64,000 bases of DNA, taken from contig NZ_WJYO01000001.1 in the NCBI RefSeq assembly GCF_010994095.1, positions 496,001-560,000 on the forward strand, in the 5' to 3' direction. The translations under genes and the position numbers were made by a program. Below the pieces are notes generated by a model. The model did no database searches. It saw nothing but the letters and a program-made list of their open reading frames with translations, and was not told the origin of the DNA. Shown here in pieces: positions 15,539 through 23,456 of the stretch (its first letter is position 1; each line of letters begins with the position of its first letter). This stretch comes from Mumia xiangluensis (lineage in GTDB: Bacteria; Actinomycetota; Actinomycetes; Propionibacteriales; Nocardioidaceae).

Positions 15539-16197
15539 GTGCGACGACGCTCGTCGACCGGCCGACCGTGGACCTGCTCGAGCTGGAGGAGTACCGGCAC
15601 GAGCTCACGGCGTTCTTCCGGCGCCGGCTCGCCTCGGCGGCAGAGGCCGACGACGCGCTCCAGGAGACGATGATCCGCGCCTGGCGTGGCCGCGCGACGT
15701 ACCAGGGACGGGCCTCGGTCCGGTCGTGGCTCTACGGGATCGCGACGAACGTCTGCCGTGATGCCTGGAGGTCCGCCGCACGCCGTCCGCGCCCGATGGA
15801 TCTCGGCGCGACCGACGGCGCGGCGCTCGCCCTCGTCGGTGCCGCGGCAGATCCCGACCCGGCGGACGCGGCGGACGAGCGTGAGGACGTGCGGGCAGCG
15901 TTCACCTCCGTCGTACGACGCCTCCCGCCCCGCCAGCGTGCCGTGCTGGTGCTTCGTGACGTCCTGCGCTGGCGGGCGGCGGAGGTCGCGACGCTGCTCG
16001 ACACGTCCGTGGCATCGGTGAACAGCGCTCTCCAGCGCGCCCGCGGGACGATGCGGGACGCCGACGCCCGGGACGACGTCGTCGGCGCGGCGGACGCGCG
16101 GCTGGTCGACGAGTACGACGCGGCCTTCGCGGCGTACGACGTCGACCGACTCGTCGCCCTGCTGCGCGCCGACGCGCTCACGGCCGCGCGTAGCTGA
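15535..16197 (+). CDS. ECF sigma factor lacking most of its SnoaL domain
   Basis: 220-aa sigma-70 family factor. Region 2 (about 20-85) has the E-A-D-D-A-L-Q-E-T-M-I-R-A-W-R helix and SWLYGIATNVCRDAWR; region 4 (about 118-170) has LPPRQRAVLVLRDVLRW and VASVNSALQRAR. These are close to SigG/SigJ-type factors that carry a 120-aa SnoaL domain. Here only its first helix (LVDEYDAAFAAYDVDRLVAL) remains before TAG, and the gene overlaps the convergent reductase. ATG 15535 overlaps the cupin stop. No anti-sigma gene is adjacent. The shortening could alter regulation or inactivate it. Confidence 0.85.
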   Translation: MSATTLVDRPTVDLLELEEYRHELTAFFRRRLASAAEADDALQETMIRAWRGRATYQGRASVRSWLYGIATNVCRDAWRSAARRPRPMDLGATDGAALALVGAAADPDPADAADEREDVRAAFTSVVRRLPPRQRAVLVLRDVLRWRAAEVATLLDTSVASVNSALQRARGTMRDADARDDVVGAADARLVDEYDAAFAAYDVDRLVALLRADALTAARS

Positions 16198-16750
16198 GCA
16201 CGGCGCACCCGTTGTCGAACGTCGCCACCTGCTCGAGCGCGAAGGACGTCGGCCGGAAGCCGGTGACGAACGCGGGGATGCCCGAGCCGGCGACCACGGG
16301 GTACTTCTTGACGACGACCCGGTCGATCTCGTCCAGCAGCAGGCCAGCCAGCGCGCCCCCACCCGCGAGGTAGACGTCGTGAGGCGAGTCCTCGGCCTTG
16401 AGCTCGCGCACCCGAGCCACAGGGTCGGCCGCGGTGACCTCGACGTCTGGGTCCGCCGGCATGAGGGTGCGGCTGAAGACCACGGTGCGCAGGTGGGCGT
16501 ACGGGTTGGTGACGCCGAGCGCCAGCGCGGGGTCGTACGTCCGCCGGCCCATGACGATCGTGTCGAAGCGTGCGTTCGGGGTCTCGTCCACGCCCATCGC
16601 CCGGCGCACGTGGGTGGGGAGGGCGTCACCGAAGTCGGTCGCCATGAACCGGGTGAACTCCTCGGACAGGGGGAAGAAGTCGACCTCGTCGTCGGGTCCG
16701 GCGATGAAGCCGTCGAGGGTCGTGCCGATGTAGTAGGTCATCTTTCGCAT
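16178..16750 (-). CDS. Dihydrofolate reductase family (RibD C-terminal) protein
   Basis: 190-aa reductase of the RibD-C/DHFR-like superfamily. The N-terminal YYIGTTLDGFIAGPD strand-loop, the M-G-R-R-T-Y-D-P loop, the V-F-S-R-T-L strand and D-V-Y-L-A-G-G-G-A-L-A-G-L-L-L-D-E-I-D-R segment are all typical. These use NADPH on pterin- or flavin-like substrates; the stand-alone members are mostly of unknown substrate. ATG 16750 is chosen (16741 is also in frame). It shares a divergent dyad-bearing promoter with a TetR gene, so it is probably regulated by it. Its 3' end overlaps the truncated sigma gene by 20 bp. Confidence 0.87.
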   Translation of the reverse strand: MRKMTYYIGTTLDGFIAGPDDEVDFFPLSEEFTRFMATDFGDALPTHVRRAMGVDETPNARFDTIVMGRRTYDPALALGVTNPYAHLRTVVFSRTLMPADPDVEVTAADPVARVRELKAEDSPHDVYLAGGGALAGLLLDEIDRVVVKKYPVVAGSGIPAFVTGFRPTSFALEQVATFDNGCAVLSYARP

Positions 16751-16760
16751 GGCCCTAGCC

Positions 16761-16796
16761 AACCACTACAGATGAAGTACGTCAAGCGTAGTTGTT
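16761..16796. promoter_or_regulatory. Imperfect dyad between reductase and TetR genes
   Basis: AACCACTAC (16761-16769) and GTAGTTGTT (16788-16796) form 9-bp arms with one mismatch across an 18-nt spacer in the short divergent gap. This fits a TetR operator controlling both the reductase and the regulator. Confidence 0.45.
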
Positions 16797-16827
16797 TTCG
16801 TCGTCGCAACGCGGCAGGATGCACCCC

Positions 16828-17406
16828 ATGGTCAGCAACCCTCGACGTCGTACGACGCTCCTCGACGCGGGAATCGACGTGCTCGCGCGCCTCGGCGCCC
16901 GCGGGCTCACGTTCCGTGCGGTCGACGACGAGGCCGGCGTGCCGACGGGGACGACGTCCAACTACTTCGCGAACAGGGACGCGCTGCTGCGCGAGCTGGG
17001 CGACCACGTGTTCGTCCGCCTCGCGCCCGACCCCGCCGTCGTCGCGGAGCGATTGGCAGCTCCCCCCTCACGCGCGCTCGAGGTCGTGCTCATGCAGGAC
17101 ATCGTCGAACGCGCGCAGGCCGACCGGTCCGGCTATCTCGCGATGTTCGAGCTGCGCCTCGAGGCGTCCCGGCGCCCGGAGCTCGAGGTCGCCTTCACGG
17201 CCGGCTACCGCGCCAACCTCGACGACATCACCGCAGCGCACGTCGAGGGTGGCTTCCCGGGCGGCGACGCGACCGCGCTCCTGCTCTATCTCGCGATGAA
17301 CGGACTCCTGCTCGAGCACCTCACGCTGCCCGGCGTCCTCCCTGGCGGCGACTCCGCGCTGCCCGGGCTCGTCCAGCAGCTGGTGGAGACCATCGTCCCC
17401 GAGTGA
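16828..17406 (+). CDS. TetR family regulator
   Basis: 192-aa one-domain TetR protein. The HTH (about 8-52) reads T-T-L-L-D-A-G-I-D-V-L-A-R-L-G-A-R-G-L-T-F-R-A-V and G-V-P-T-G-T-T-S-N-Y-F-A-N-R-D-A-L-L. The ligand domain has the usual all-helical pattern ending in LLLYLAMNGLLLEHLTLPG. ATG 16828 is preferred on the GCAGGA spacing of 8 nt; ATG 16819 is possible. It is divergent from the DHFR-family reductase. Ligand unknown. Confidence 0.88.
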   Translation: MVSNPRRRTTLLDAGIDVLARLGARGLTFRAVDDEAGVPTGTTSNYFANRDALLRELGDHVFVRLAPDPAVVAERLAAPPSRALEVVLMQDIVERAQADRSGYLAMFELRLEASRRPELEVAFTAGYRANLDDITAAHVEGGFPGGDATALLLYLAMNGLLLEHLTLPGVLPGGDSALPGLVQQLVETIVPE

Positions 17407-17410
17407 GCTG

Positions 17411-17785
17411 TCAGGCCGACGCGCTCGCCGGGCCGAGGCGCGCCTCGAGGCTGGCCGCGTCCGGGACGAACCATGCCTGGGAGCCCTGGTTGGACTCGCG
17501 CACGAGGTCGCGGAGCGCGTCGCTGTCCTCGACGTACGCACTGATGTCCCCGACGACCGCGAGCTGGATGCGGTAGTTCACGAGCTTCTGGAGGATCTCA
17601 CCGGCGAGGCCGGAGCGGAGCTGGAAGAACGACGGGTCGAGACGCGACACGGGGACGGCGACCATCTGGGCCTCGTGGCTGAACACGTCGCCCACGAGCT
17701 GCGAGCCGTCGGACGGCGTCGCGATGAGCGGGCCCTCGGCGTCGAGGAAGAGGACGCGGACGCTGCCGTACTGGTCGATTCGCAT
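17411..17785 (-). CDS. DUF4180 protein
   Basis: 124-aa protein matching DUF4180: the V-R-V-L-F-L-D-A-E-G-P-L strand, the LDPSFFQLRSGLAGEILQKLVNYRIQLAVVGD core and the W-F-V-P-D-A-A-S-L-E-A-R-L end. The core resembles STAS/SpoIIAA-like folds, but this is only suggestive. ATG 17785 is supported by a minus-strand TACGGT box (17792-17797) 6 nt upstream, a leaderless arrangement. It is convergent with the TetR gene and not in an operon. Function unknown; DUF4180 genes often sit beside small regulators. Confidence 0.8.
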   Translation of the reverse strand: MRIDQYGSVRVLFLDAEGPLIATPSDGSQLVGDVFSHEAQMVAVPVSRLDPSFFQLRSGLAGEILQKLVNYRIQLAVVGDISAYVEDSDALRDLVRESNQGSQAWFVPDAASLEARLGPASASA

Positions 17786-17851
17786 GCGCCGACCGTACGC
17801 TGATCCGCGATCGCCCCGCACCCCGATTCCGCGCGGCGGCTACGCTGCAGC

Positions 17852-18247
17852 ATGCTGCGGATCCAGGACGTCACCTACCTCGTCTCCGACCACGACGAGG
17901 CGATCGCGTTCTTCGTCGACGTCGTCGGCTTCGAGGTCGCCCAGGACGACACCTTCGAGGGTGGGTGGCGCCGAGTGGTGGTCCGACCGACCGGAGGCGG
18001 CGCCGGGCTCGTCCTCAAGCTGACCGAGGCGGACGACCCGGCACTGGGGCGCCAGGCGGGCGGTGACGTGGCGTTCTTCCTCGAGACCGATGACTTCGCC
18101 ACGACGTACGCCCGGCTGAAGGCGCACGGTGTCCGCTTCCGTGAGGAACCGCGCTACGAGTCCTACGGGACCGTCGTCGTCTTCGAGGACCTGTACGGCA
18201 TGCCCTGGGACCTCATCCAGCCGCCGGCGACCGCGACCGCTCCGTGA
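17852..18247 (+). CDS. VOC family protein
   Basis: 131-aa single VOC domain: IQDVTYLVSDHDEAIAFFVDVVGFEVAQDD opens the fold, V-V-V-R-P-T-G-G-G is the first strand set, and FEDLYGMPWDLIQ closes it. Typical conserved metal residues H14 and E-E-P region suggest a binding or isomerising role. A TACGCT box lies 5 nt upstream (17841-17846), so the message is probably leaderless. Substrate unknown. Confidence 0.87.
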   Translation: MLRIQDVTYLVSDHDEAIAFFVDVVGFEVAQDDTFEGGWRRVVVRPTGGGAGLVLKLTEADDPALGRQAGGDVAFFLETDDFATTYARLKAHGVRFREEPRYESYGTVVVFEDLYGMPWDLIQPPATATAP

Positions 18248-18254
18248 CCAGGCG

Positions 18255-18767
18255 TCAGGAGAACGCCCCGCGGTAGTACTCGGACTGGTCCGCGAGGTAC
18301 TGCTCGAAGTCGATGTCGTCGAGGTCCTCGCCGCGCTCGGACGCGACCATGCGGTCCAGGTAGTAGTCCCATCCCGGACCGACGCTCGCCGCAGTCTCGG
18401 CGTCCGGCATCGCCTGGGCGAACGTCAGCGTCGTGAAGCCCTCGTCGTCGTCGAGGTCCAGCTCGATGACCCACTCGTCACCCGGCACACCCGACGGGGA
18501 GGCCGAGCGCGTGACCAGCCGTCGAGGCTTCTCGCACACATCGATGGTGTAGGTCTGACCGGGCACGTCGTCGCCCTCCGCGGTCATGTAGAAGGTGACC
18601 TCGCCGCTCTCCGGGTCGCCCTCCCAGGTGCCGATCCACGGAGACAGACGGTCGGGGTCGGTGATCGCCGCCCACACGTCGTCGATCGGGGCAGCGAACC
18701 GCCTCCGGTAGACGAGGTAGTCAGTGCCGTCCCGGTCCTCGCGACGTCCCGTCGGTGCGATCGTCAT
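18255..18767 (-). CDS. SRPBCC/AHSA1-like protein
   Basis: 170-aa START-fold protein. The Y-R-R-R-F-A-A-P-I-D-D-V-W-A-A-I-T-D-P-D-R-L-S-P-W-I start and the W-D-Y-Y-L-D-R-M helix are hallmarks of AHSA1/SRPBCC proteins, which form hydrophobic ligand pockets or act as Hsp90 activators in eukaryotes. It is convergent with the VOC gene and not obviously in an operon. Ligand unknown. Confidence 0.85.
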   Translation of the reverse strand: MTIAPTGRREDRDGTDYLVYRRRFAAPIDDVWAAITDPDRLSPWIGTWEGDPESGEVTFYMTAEGDDVPGQTYTIDVCEKPRRLVTRSASPSGVPGDEWVIELDLDDDEGFTTLTFAQAMPDAETAASVGPGWDYYLDRMVASERGEDLDDIDFEQYLADQSEYYRGAFS

Positions 18768-18823
18768 GGTGTTCCCCTCGTGGCCCTGCTCAGCACCCTA
18801 GGCCACGGGCGACGCGGACGCCG

Positions 18824-19708
18824 TCAGCCGCGGTGGCGCCCCGCGCCCGCGGTGGCACCCGCCGTACGGCGGCGACGCCCGAGCAGCAGCGCTCCCAGGC
18901 CGAGGACCACGGCCGCTCCCAGCGCACTCGCAGCGACGCGGGTCGTCACGGGTGAGGACGCACCCGACGCGGCGGTCGACGACGGCGGCTCCGCGCCGGA
19001 GGCAGCGACTGCCCCGTCGGTGGGCGCCGTGGTCGTCACGGGCGCGGTTGTCGCGGTGGGCGTCGGGGTCGCGGTCGTCGCCGCGGACGGACTGGGCTCG
19101 GTCGTGGGTACGGCGGTGGTGCGCGGCGGTGTACGGGGCGACGGCGTGGTCTTCTTCGCGGTCGTCGGCTTCGCGGTCGTCGGCTTGGTCGTCCTCGGCG
19201 CCGACGGCGTCACCGGAGCGGGCCGGTTCGCGGAACCCGGGTACTTCGCGAAGACCTGGACACCCCAGGTCGTGCCGTCCTCACGGATGAAGGCGACGCC
19301 GATGTCGGTGTAGTCGCCGAGGATATTGGCGCGGTGGCCTGACGAGCCCATCCAGCCCGCGTGCATCGCCGAGCCGCTCCCGTACCCCTGGGCGACGTTC
19401 TCGCCGATCCGCTGCCACCCCGAGGGCACCGCGCCGGAGAGGTCCGGGTTGTGCGACAACCGGCCGTCGTCGGCCATCTCTCGGGCCCAGTCCAAGGCTG
19501 CCGCGTCGAGCGCCGGGTTGCGAACGAGCGGCGCCAGGCCCTCGTCCGCACGCGCGGCGTTCGCGCGAGCCGTGATCGTGTCCGACTCGGAGGCGGCGGC
19601 GACCGGGGGTGCGATCGCCAGGACCAGAGACACGACCGCGGCAAGGACGGCGAGCGCCCCGGCGGACGCGCGAAGGTGCCACCTCGTCGTCACAGCTCCC
19701 GGCGTCAC
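18824..19708 (-). CDS. Secreted CAP (SCP/PR1)-domain protein with C-terminal membrane anchor
   Basis: 294-aa exported protein. A signal peptide (about 12-40) is followed by a CAP domain (about 45-165) with ALDWAREMADDGRLSHNPDL, W-Q-R-I-G-E-N-V-A and S-S-G-H-R-A-N-I-L. A Pro/Thr-rich linker follows, with tandem PTTAK units, then a hydrophobic segment (about 260-280) and an Arg-rich tail. There is no LPxTG motif. The GTG start at 19708 is provisional (19693 also possible). It precedes an M15 peptidase on the same strand, consistent with envelope work. CAP proteins often bind lipids or act as surface adhesins. Confidence 0.85.
   Translation of the reverse strand: MTPGAVTTRWHLRASAGALAVLAAVVSLVLAIAPPVAAASESDTITARANAARADEGLAPLVRNPALDAAALDWAREMADDGRLSHNPDLSGAVPSGWQRIGENVAQGYGSGSAMHAGWMGSSGHRANILGDYTDIGVAFIREDGTTWGVQVFAKYPGSANRPAPVTPSAPRTTKPTTAKPTTAKKTTPSPRTPPRTTAVPTTEPSPSAATTATPTPTATTAPVTTTAPTDGAVAASGAEPPSSTAASGASSPVTTRVAASALGAAVVLGLGALLLGRRRRTAGATAGAGRHRG
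19154..19183. repeat. 15-bp tandem repeat in the CAP-protein linker
   Basis: Two exact copies of a 15-bp unit (CTTCGCGGTCGTCGG) and a partial third encode PTTAK-type repeats in the extended linker. Copy-number change by slippage is possible. Confidence 0.6.
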
Positions 19709-19768
19709 GCGGGGAGCCTAGCGAGATCAGCGTCCGCGTGGCGATCCGGGGCCGTGACGTCTCGCCGC

Positions 19769-20680
19769 TCAGCGACCGTTGCGGCTGAAGTGCTGGTAGT
19801 CCACGAGGTTCTGCCAGCTCCCGCCCCAACCCCAGCCGATCGCGGTGAAGGCCCGCACCACCACTCCGTCGGCCGTGATCATGCCCGGCCGCACGCGATC
19901 GCGATCGACGTAGGCGGACGCCAGCTCCGGAAGCACGACGTCGCCCTTCACGTACGGGTTCTGGAACGGGTTCAGGTCGACGGCCAAGCCGTACGCGTGC
20001 TGCGAGAACGTCGAGGTCCCCCGCGTCGGCCGGCAGTTGAAGGCCCCGGTGTTGTTGCCGTCGCCGGTCGGCGGTGCCGTCTGCTCGTCGCGGCGGGTGA
20101 TGCGCATCTCCTCGATCGGGAAGCGCTCGGCGTACAGCTCGCGGAAGACGCGGACCAGGTCGCGTGCGACGGCGCGGTTGACCAGCAGCTCGCCGGTGTG
20201 GCGTGCGTCGTCGAAGCCCCAGAAGGTGAGCCGGACCCAGGCGAGGTCGTCGCGCCCCACCGGGCAACCTCGTCGCCAGGTGGACCGGGCGATGACGTCG
20301 GCAGGTGCCGGATCGGCGATCCGGCTCGCGAAGCCCGTACCGGGGAGCGCGGGAAGCTGGTCGGGCAGGGTGAAGCGCCGGTTGCGGAGCTCGCGCGGGG
20401 TCGGACGGATCTCCCCGAACCCGTCGGCCGTCCGAGGCAGCACCCGCGTGCCGAGCCACGCCGGCGGCACGGTCCCCGGAGCGGGAGGCGCCGGCGCTGC
20501 GGTGGTCGGCGCTGCGGTGGTCGGCGTCGTCGTGGCAGGGCTTGGTGAGGCAGTCCGCGACGCTGTCGGAGCGGTCGTCGAGACCGTCGGATCCGCGTCC
20601 GGATCACCGGCGCACCCGGCGAGCACGAGGACCAGACCGAGCCCGAGGGCCGGGAACGAAGTCCGTAGGCGGTGCCGCAC
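19769..20680 (-). CDS. M15 family peptidase lipoprotein
   Basis: 303-aa exported lipoprotein of the VanY/M15 D-Ala-D-Ala or L-Ala-D-Glu peptidase family. The lipobox cysteine is C23 (LVLAGC). A Thr/Pro-rich linker (about 30-70) leads to the catalytic domain with S226-Q-H228-A-Y-G-L-A-V-D235 and H297 near the end, the zinc ligands. GTG 20680 has a CGAAGGG site directly upstream. It lies beside the CAP-domain gene. It probably trims peptidoglycan stem peptides; exact bond unknown. Confidence 0.87.
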   Translation of the reverse strand: MRHRLRTSFPALGLGLVLVLAGCAGDPDADPTVSTTAPTASRTASPSPATTTPTTAAPTTAAPAPPAPGTVPPAWLGTRVLPRTADGFGEIRPTPRELRNRRFTLPDQLPALPGTGFASRIADPAPADVIARSTWRRGCPVGRDDLAWVRLTFWGFDDARHTGELLVNRAVARDLVRVFRELYAERFPIEEMRITRRDEQTAPPTGDGNNTGAFNCRPTRGTSTFSQHAYGLAVDLNPFQNPYVKGDVVLPELASAYVDRDRVRPGMITADGVVVRAFTAIGWGWGGSWQNLVDYQHFSRNGR

Positions 20681-20759
20681 CCCTTCGAGTCTGCACCCTC
20701 CGAGCCAGGCAGCACACCCGTCCACCCGCTGCCGCCACCACTGTCGTACGGTCGGCTCC

Positions 20760-21242
20760 GTGTCCGACGACTCGACCCCCACCACCCTCGGTCTCACCCG
20801 CGAGGACAAGATCTGGACCGTCGTGCTCCTCGGCGGGGGCGGTCTGCTCGTCTTCCTTCTCGCTCCCCTGCTCGCGGCGTGGCTCGCCGACGTCCCCGTC
20901 GTCCCCTTCAAGGGCCCGCTCGAGTGGGTCGGTTCGTTCGACCAGCCGTGGGCCTGGGTGGCGCGGCCCGTCGTCGGTCTTCTGGTCGGGATCGTCGTGG
21001 CGGTGGTCGTGATCGCGGACGCCTACAGGCTCGACGTGGACGCCGAAGGCATCGTCGTGCACCACGGCGACGACCGCCGCCGGATCGACCGTACGCAGGT
21101 GGTGGCCGTCTACCGCGACCGCAAGAGGGTCGTCATCGACGGTCGCGACGGCCGGCGTCTCTTCGACAGGGAGGTCGAGGCATCGCGCGACACGGTGGCG
21201 ACGGCGTTCCGTCGCCACGGCTACCCGTGGGAAGGGATCTGA
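20760..21242 (+). CDS. Two-TM membrane protein with PH-like C-terminal domain
   Basis: 160-aa protein with hydrophobic segments at about 20-42 and 68-88 and a charged C-terminal part (about 92-160) that reads as a PH-like strand set: YRLDVDAEGIVVHHGDDRRRIDR and VVAVYRDRKRVVI. This resembles the YqeB-type family. GTG 20760 follows a TACGGT box (20747-20752) by 7 nt, so it is likely leaderless. It is divergent from the M15 lipoprotein gene. Function unknown. Confidence 0.72.
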   Translation: MSDDSTPTTLGLTREDKIWTVVLLGGGGLLVFLLAPLLAAWLADVPVVPFKGPLEWVGSFDQPWAWVARPVVGLLVGIVVAVVVIADAYRLDVDAEGIVVHHGDDRRRIDRTQVVAVYRDRKRVVIDGRDGRRLFDREVEASRDTVATAFRRHGYPWEGI

Positions 21243-21271
21243 CGCCGGGCGAAAGTCAGCGCCGGCGCGTC
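21241..21271. terminator. Possible bidirectional terminator
   Basis: GACGCCGG (21241-21248) can pair with CCGGCGCGTC (21262-21271) with a 2-nt bulge in the short gap between convergent genes. There is no T-tract, so this is tentative. Confidence 0.3.
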
Positions 21272-23387
21272 ACCGCCGGCCCACCGTCGAGCCGACCAGC
21301 GGCGGCAGCCCCGTCGCGGGCGACCGGCGGGCCGCGAACGGGCTCGCGACCTCCGGCCGGCTGCCCGTGTAGAGCCAGGCGTCGAACAACCCGTCCAACT
21401 GCTGGCCCGACACTCTCTCCGCGAACGCGATGAACTGCGGCGTCGTGACGTTGCTGCCTTCGTAGCGCGCCGCCCAGCCCCGCAGGATCGCGAAGAAGTC
21501 GTCGTCGCCGACGGTCACCCGCAGCTGGTGCATCGTCATCGCACCTCGGTCGTACACCGCTCCGTCGAACAGGTGGTCCGGGCCCGGGTCGCCGATGACG
21601 AGGTCCCAGAACGGGTCGTCCGCCGGGTTCGACGCGTACGTCGCGTCGAAGATCTCCTGCGCCGTGGCGACGCCCTGGTCCTCCCACCAGAGCCACTCCG
21701 CGTACGAGGCGAAACCTTCGTTGAGCCAGATGTCCTTCCACCGCTTCAGCGCAAGGCTGTCGCCGTACCACTGGTGCGCGAGCTCGTGCACGATCACGCC
21801 CTCGGCGACCTCCTCCGAGCTGCCGAACCACTCCTGCGCGTAGATCGGCCGCGTCTGGTTCTCCAGCGCGAAGCCGAGCCCGGGATGGGCGTCGACGATG
21901 CCGCCGGAGGCCGAGAACGGGTAGTCGCCGAAGCTGTCCTGCAGGAAGTCGAGGATCTGCGGGTGCTTCGCGAAGGCGGCCTCGGCGTTCTCACCGAGCG
22001 TCGCTGGCCCCTCGTCAGGCGTCCCGACGATCCAGTCGTTCGGGTTCGGGTCGCTCCCCGCCGGAGCCCCTGGGACGACCCAGCCGTCCAGCTCGTCGCC
22101 GTCGTCCTCGAACGACGTGCTGCCGGCCCCGGTCGGTGTCGTCACGTCGTCGACGAAGACACCGGCGCCTTGGACCACGTCGTCGCTGGCGTAGGTGATC
22201 GCGACCTCGACCGAGCCACCCGACCACGCGCCGAGGTCCACGCGCCACTGCTCGTAGCCGTCGGACTCCCCGGTGGCCGCGTTCCACGCGCCGCTGCTGC
22301 CGGTCGCTGCGCACGTGCCGTCCGGCTGCGCGGTCTGGTAGTGCGAGAGGAACGGGTGCAGAGTCAGCCAGAACGGGCACGAGTCACCGGTGCTGGTGCT
22401 CGTCGCCCCGCCGAGGTCGGGGAGCGTCGTCCAGTCGTCCGTCCCCGGCGTGCGCGCCTCGACGAAGAAGAAGTCCCAGTCCTCCTCGGTCGAGCGGTCC
22501 ACCCAGAAGGACAGCTGGCCACCGGCCGCCGGGACAGCGACGGTCCGGGTCAGCCGCTTGTACGACTGCGCGTCCGTGGACGACTGCGAGATCGCGTACT
22601 GCTCGCCCGTGCGCGTCGGCACCGGCTCGTACAGCGTCGGGTCGATCGCCTCGATCACCCGGATCCCGTCGTGGCGGTAGTCGGTCACGCGGAAGTCGCT
22701 GATCGTCGCCGTCGTCAGGTACGACGCCATGGGCTCGCGCGCCTCCCACGACCACGTCGTCCATCCGTGCTTCGTCCGGTGCCCGCGCGGCACGCCGTTG
22801 GCGACGGCCTTCAGGCCCTGCGGCGCGGTGATGCGGAACGAGTACGACGCCTTGTCGCTCGGGTGGTCGTTCACCGGGTACCACGTGTCGGCGACGTGGG
22901 GCTGCCCGACCACGAGCGCGCCGTCGTCGGTGTGGATGAATCCGGACCCGTCCTCGAGCGTCGCCGGGACACCGTCGTACCGGACCTCCGTGACGAAGGT
23001 GCTGCGCTTGCGCAGGCCCTTCCTCGGGATCACGGTCAGCTCACCGCCGCTGTGCCGCCACGTGGCGCGGCGGCCGTTGACACGCACGGACCGGACGGTC
23101 AGGCCGTCGAGGTCCAGGTTGAACCGCGACAGGTTCTGCGTCGCCCGCGCCTTGATCCGTGCGTCGCCCACGAGCCGGTCCGTGGCCGGGTCGTAGCGCA
23201 CGTCGAGCGAGTAGTGGCGCGCGTCGTACCCTCCGTTGCCGTCGGTCGGGAAGTACGGGTCGCCGATGCCCGCGGCGCCTGGCGTGAAGTGCGGCCGTGA
23301 ACGCGCGGAGGCGGGGCCGGCGAGGAACGCCGCGCCGAGGGCGAACGCTGAAAGAACCGAGACGAGGACGAGACCGGTGCGACGCAT
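21270..23387 (-). CDS. Secreted M1 metallopeptidase with an inserted beta-rich domain
   Basis: 705-aa exported zinc aminopeptidase-like protein. A signal peptide covers about 1-28. Residues 30-250 are the M1 N-terminal beta domain; the catalytic half carries GFALENQTRP and HELAH at 534-538 with E557 in NEGFASY, matching HEXXH-X18-E. Residues about 265-460 are an extra region with the look of the MAM-like domain of immune-inhibitor-A proteases (D-D-V-T, S-F-E-D-D-G-D-E-L-D-G-W). ATG 23387 has GGAGG 6 nt upstream. The insertion may add substrate specificity. Its 3' end is close to the convergent YqeB-like gene. Confidence 0.88.
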   Translation of the reverse strand: MRRTGLVLVSVLSAFALGAAFLAGPASARSRPHFTPGAAGIGDPYFPTDGNGGYDARHYSLDVRYDPATDRLVGDARIKARATQNLSRFNLDLDGLTVRSVRVNGRRATWRHSGGELTVIPRKGLRKRSTFVTEVRYDGVPATLEDGSGFIHTDDGALVVGQPHVADTWYPVNDHPSDKASYSFRITAPQGLKAVANGVPRGHRTKHGWTTWSWEAREPMASYLTTATISDFRVTDYRHDGIRVIEAIDPTLYEPVPTRTGEQYAISQSSTDAQSYKRLTRTVAVPAAGGQLSFWVDRSTEEDWDFFFVEARTPGTDDWTTLPDLGGATSTSTGDSCPFWLTLHPFLSHYQTAQPDGTCAATGSSGAWNAATGESDGYEQWRVDLGAWSGGSVEVAITYASDDVVQGAGVFVDDVTTPTGAGSTSFEDDGDELDGWVVPGAPAGSDPNPNDWIVGTPDEGPATLGENAEAAFAKHPQILDFLQDSFGDYPFSASGGIVDAHPGLGFALENQTRPIYAQEWFGSSEEVAEGVIVHELAHQWYGDSLALKRWKDIWLNEGFASYAEWLWWEDQGVATAQEIFDATYASNPADDPFWDLVIGDPGPDHLFDGAVYDRGAMTMHQLRVTVGDDDFFAILRGWAARYEGSNVTTPQFIAFAERVSGQQLDGLFDAWLYTGSRPEVASPFAARRSPATGLPPLVGSTVGRR

Positions 23388-23456
23388 GGGGACCTCCAAA
23401 GATCCTGGTCGCTCTTCACTGTGCGCCCGACCCTCGGTCGGTGCAAGTGCCGGCCG

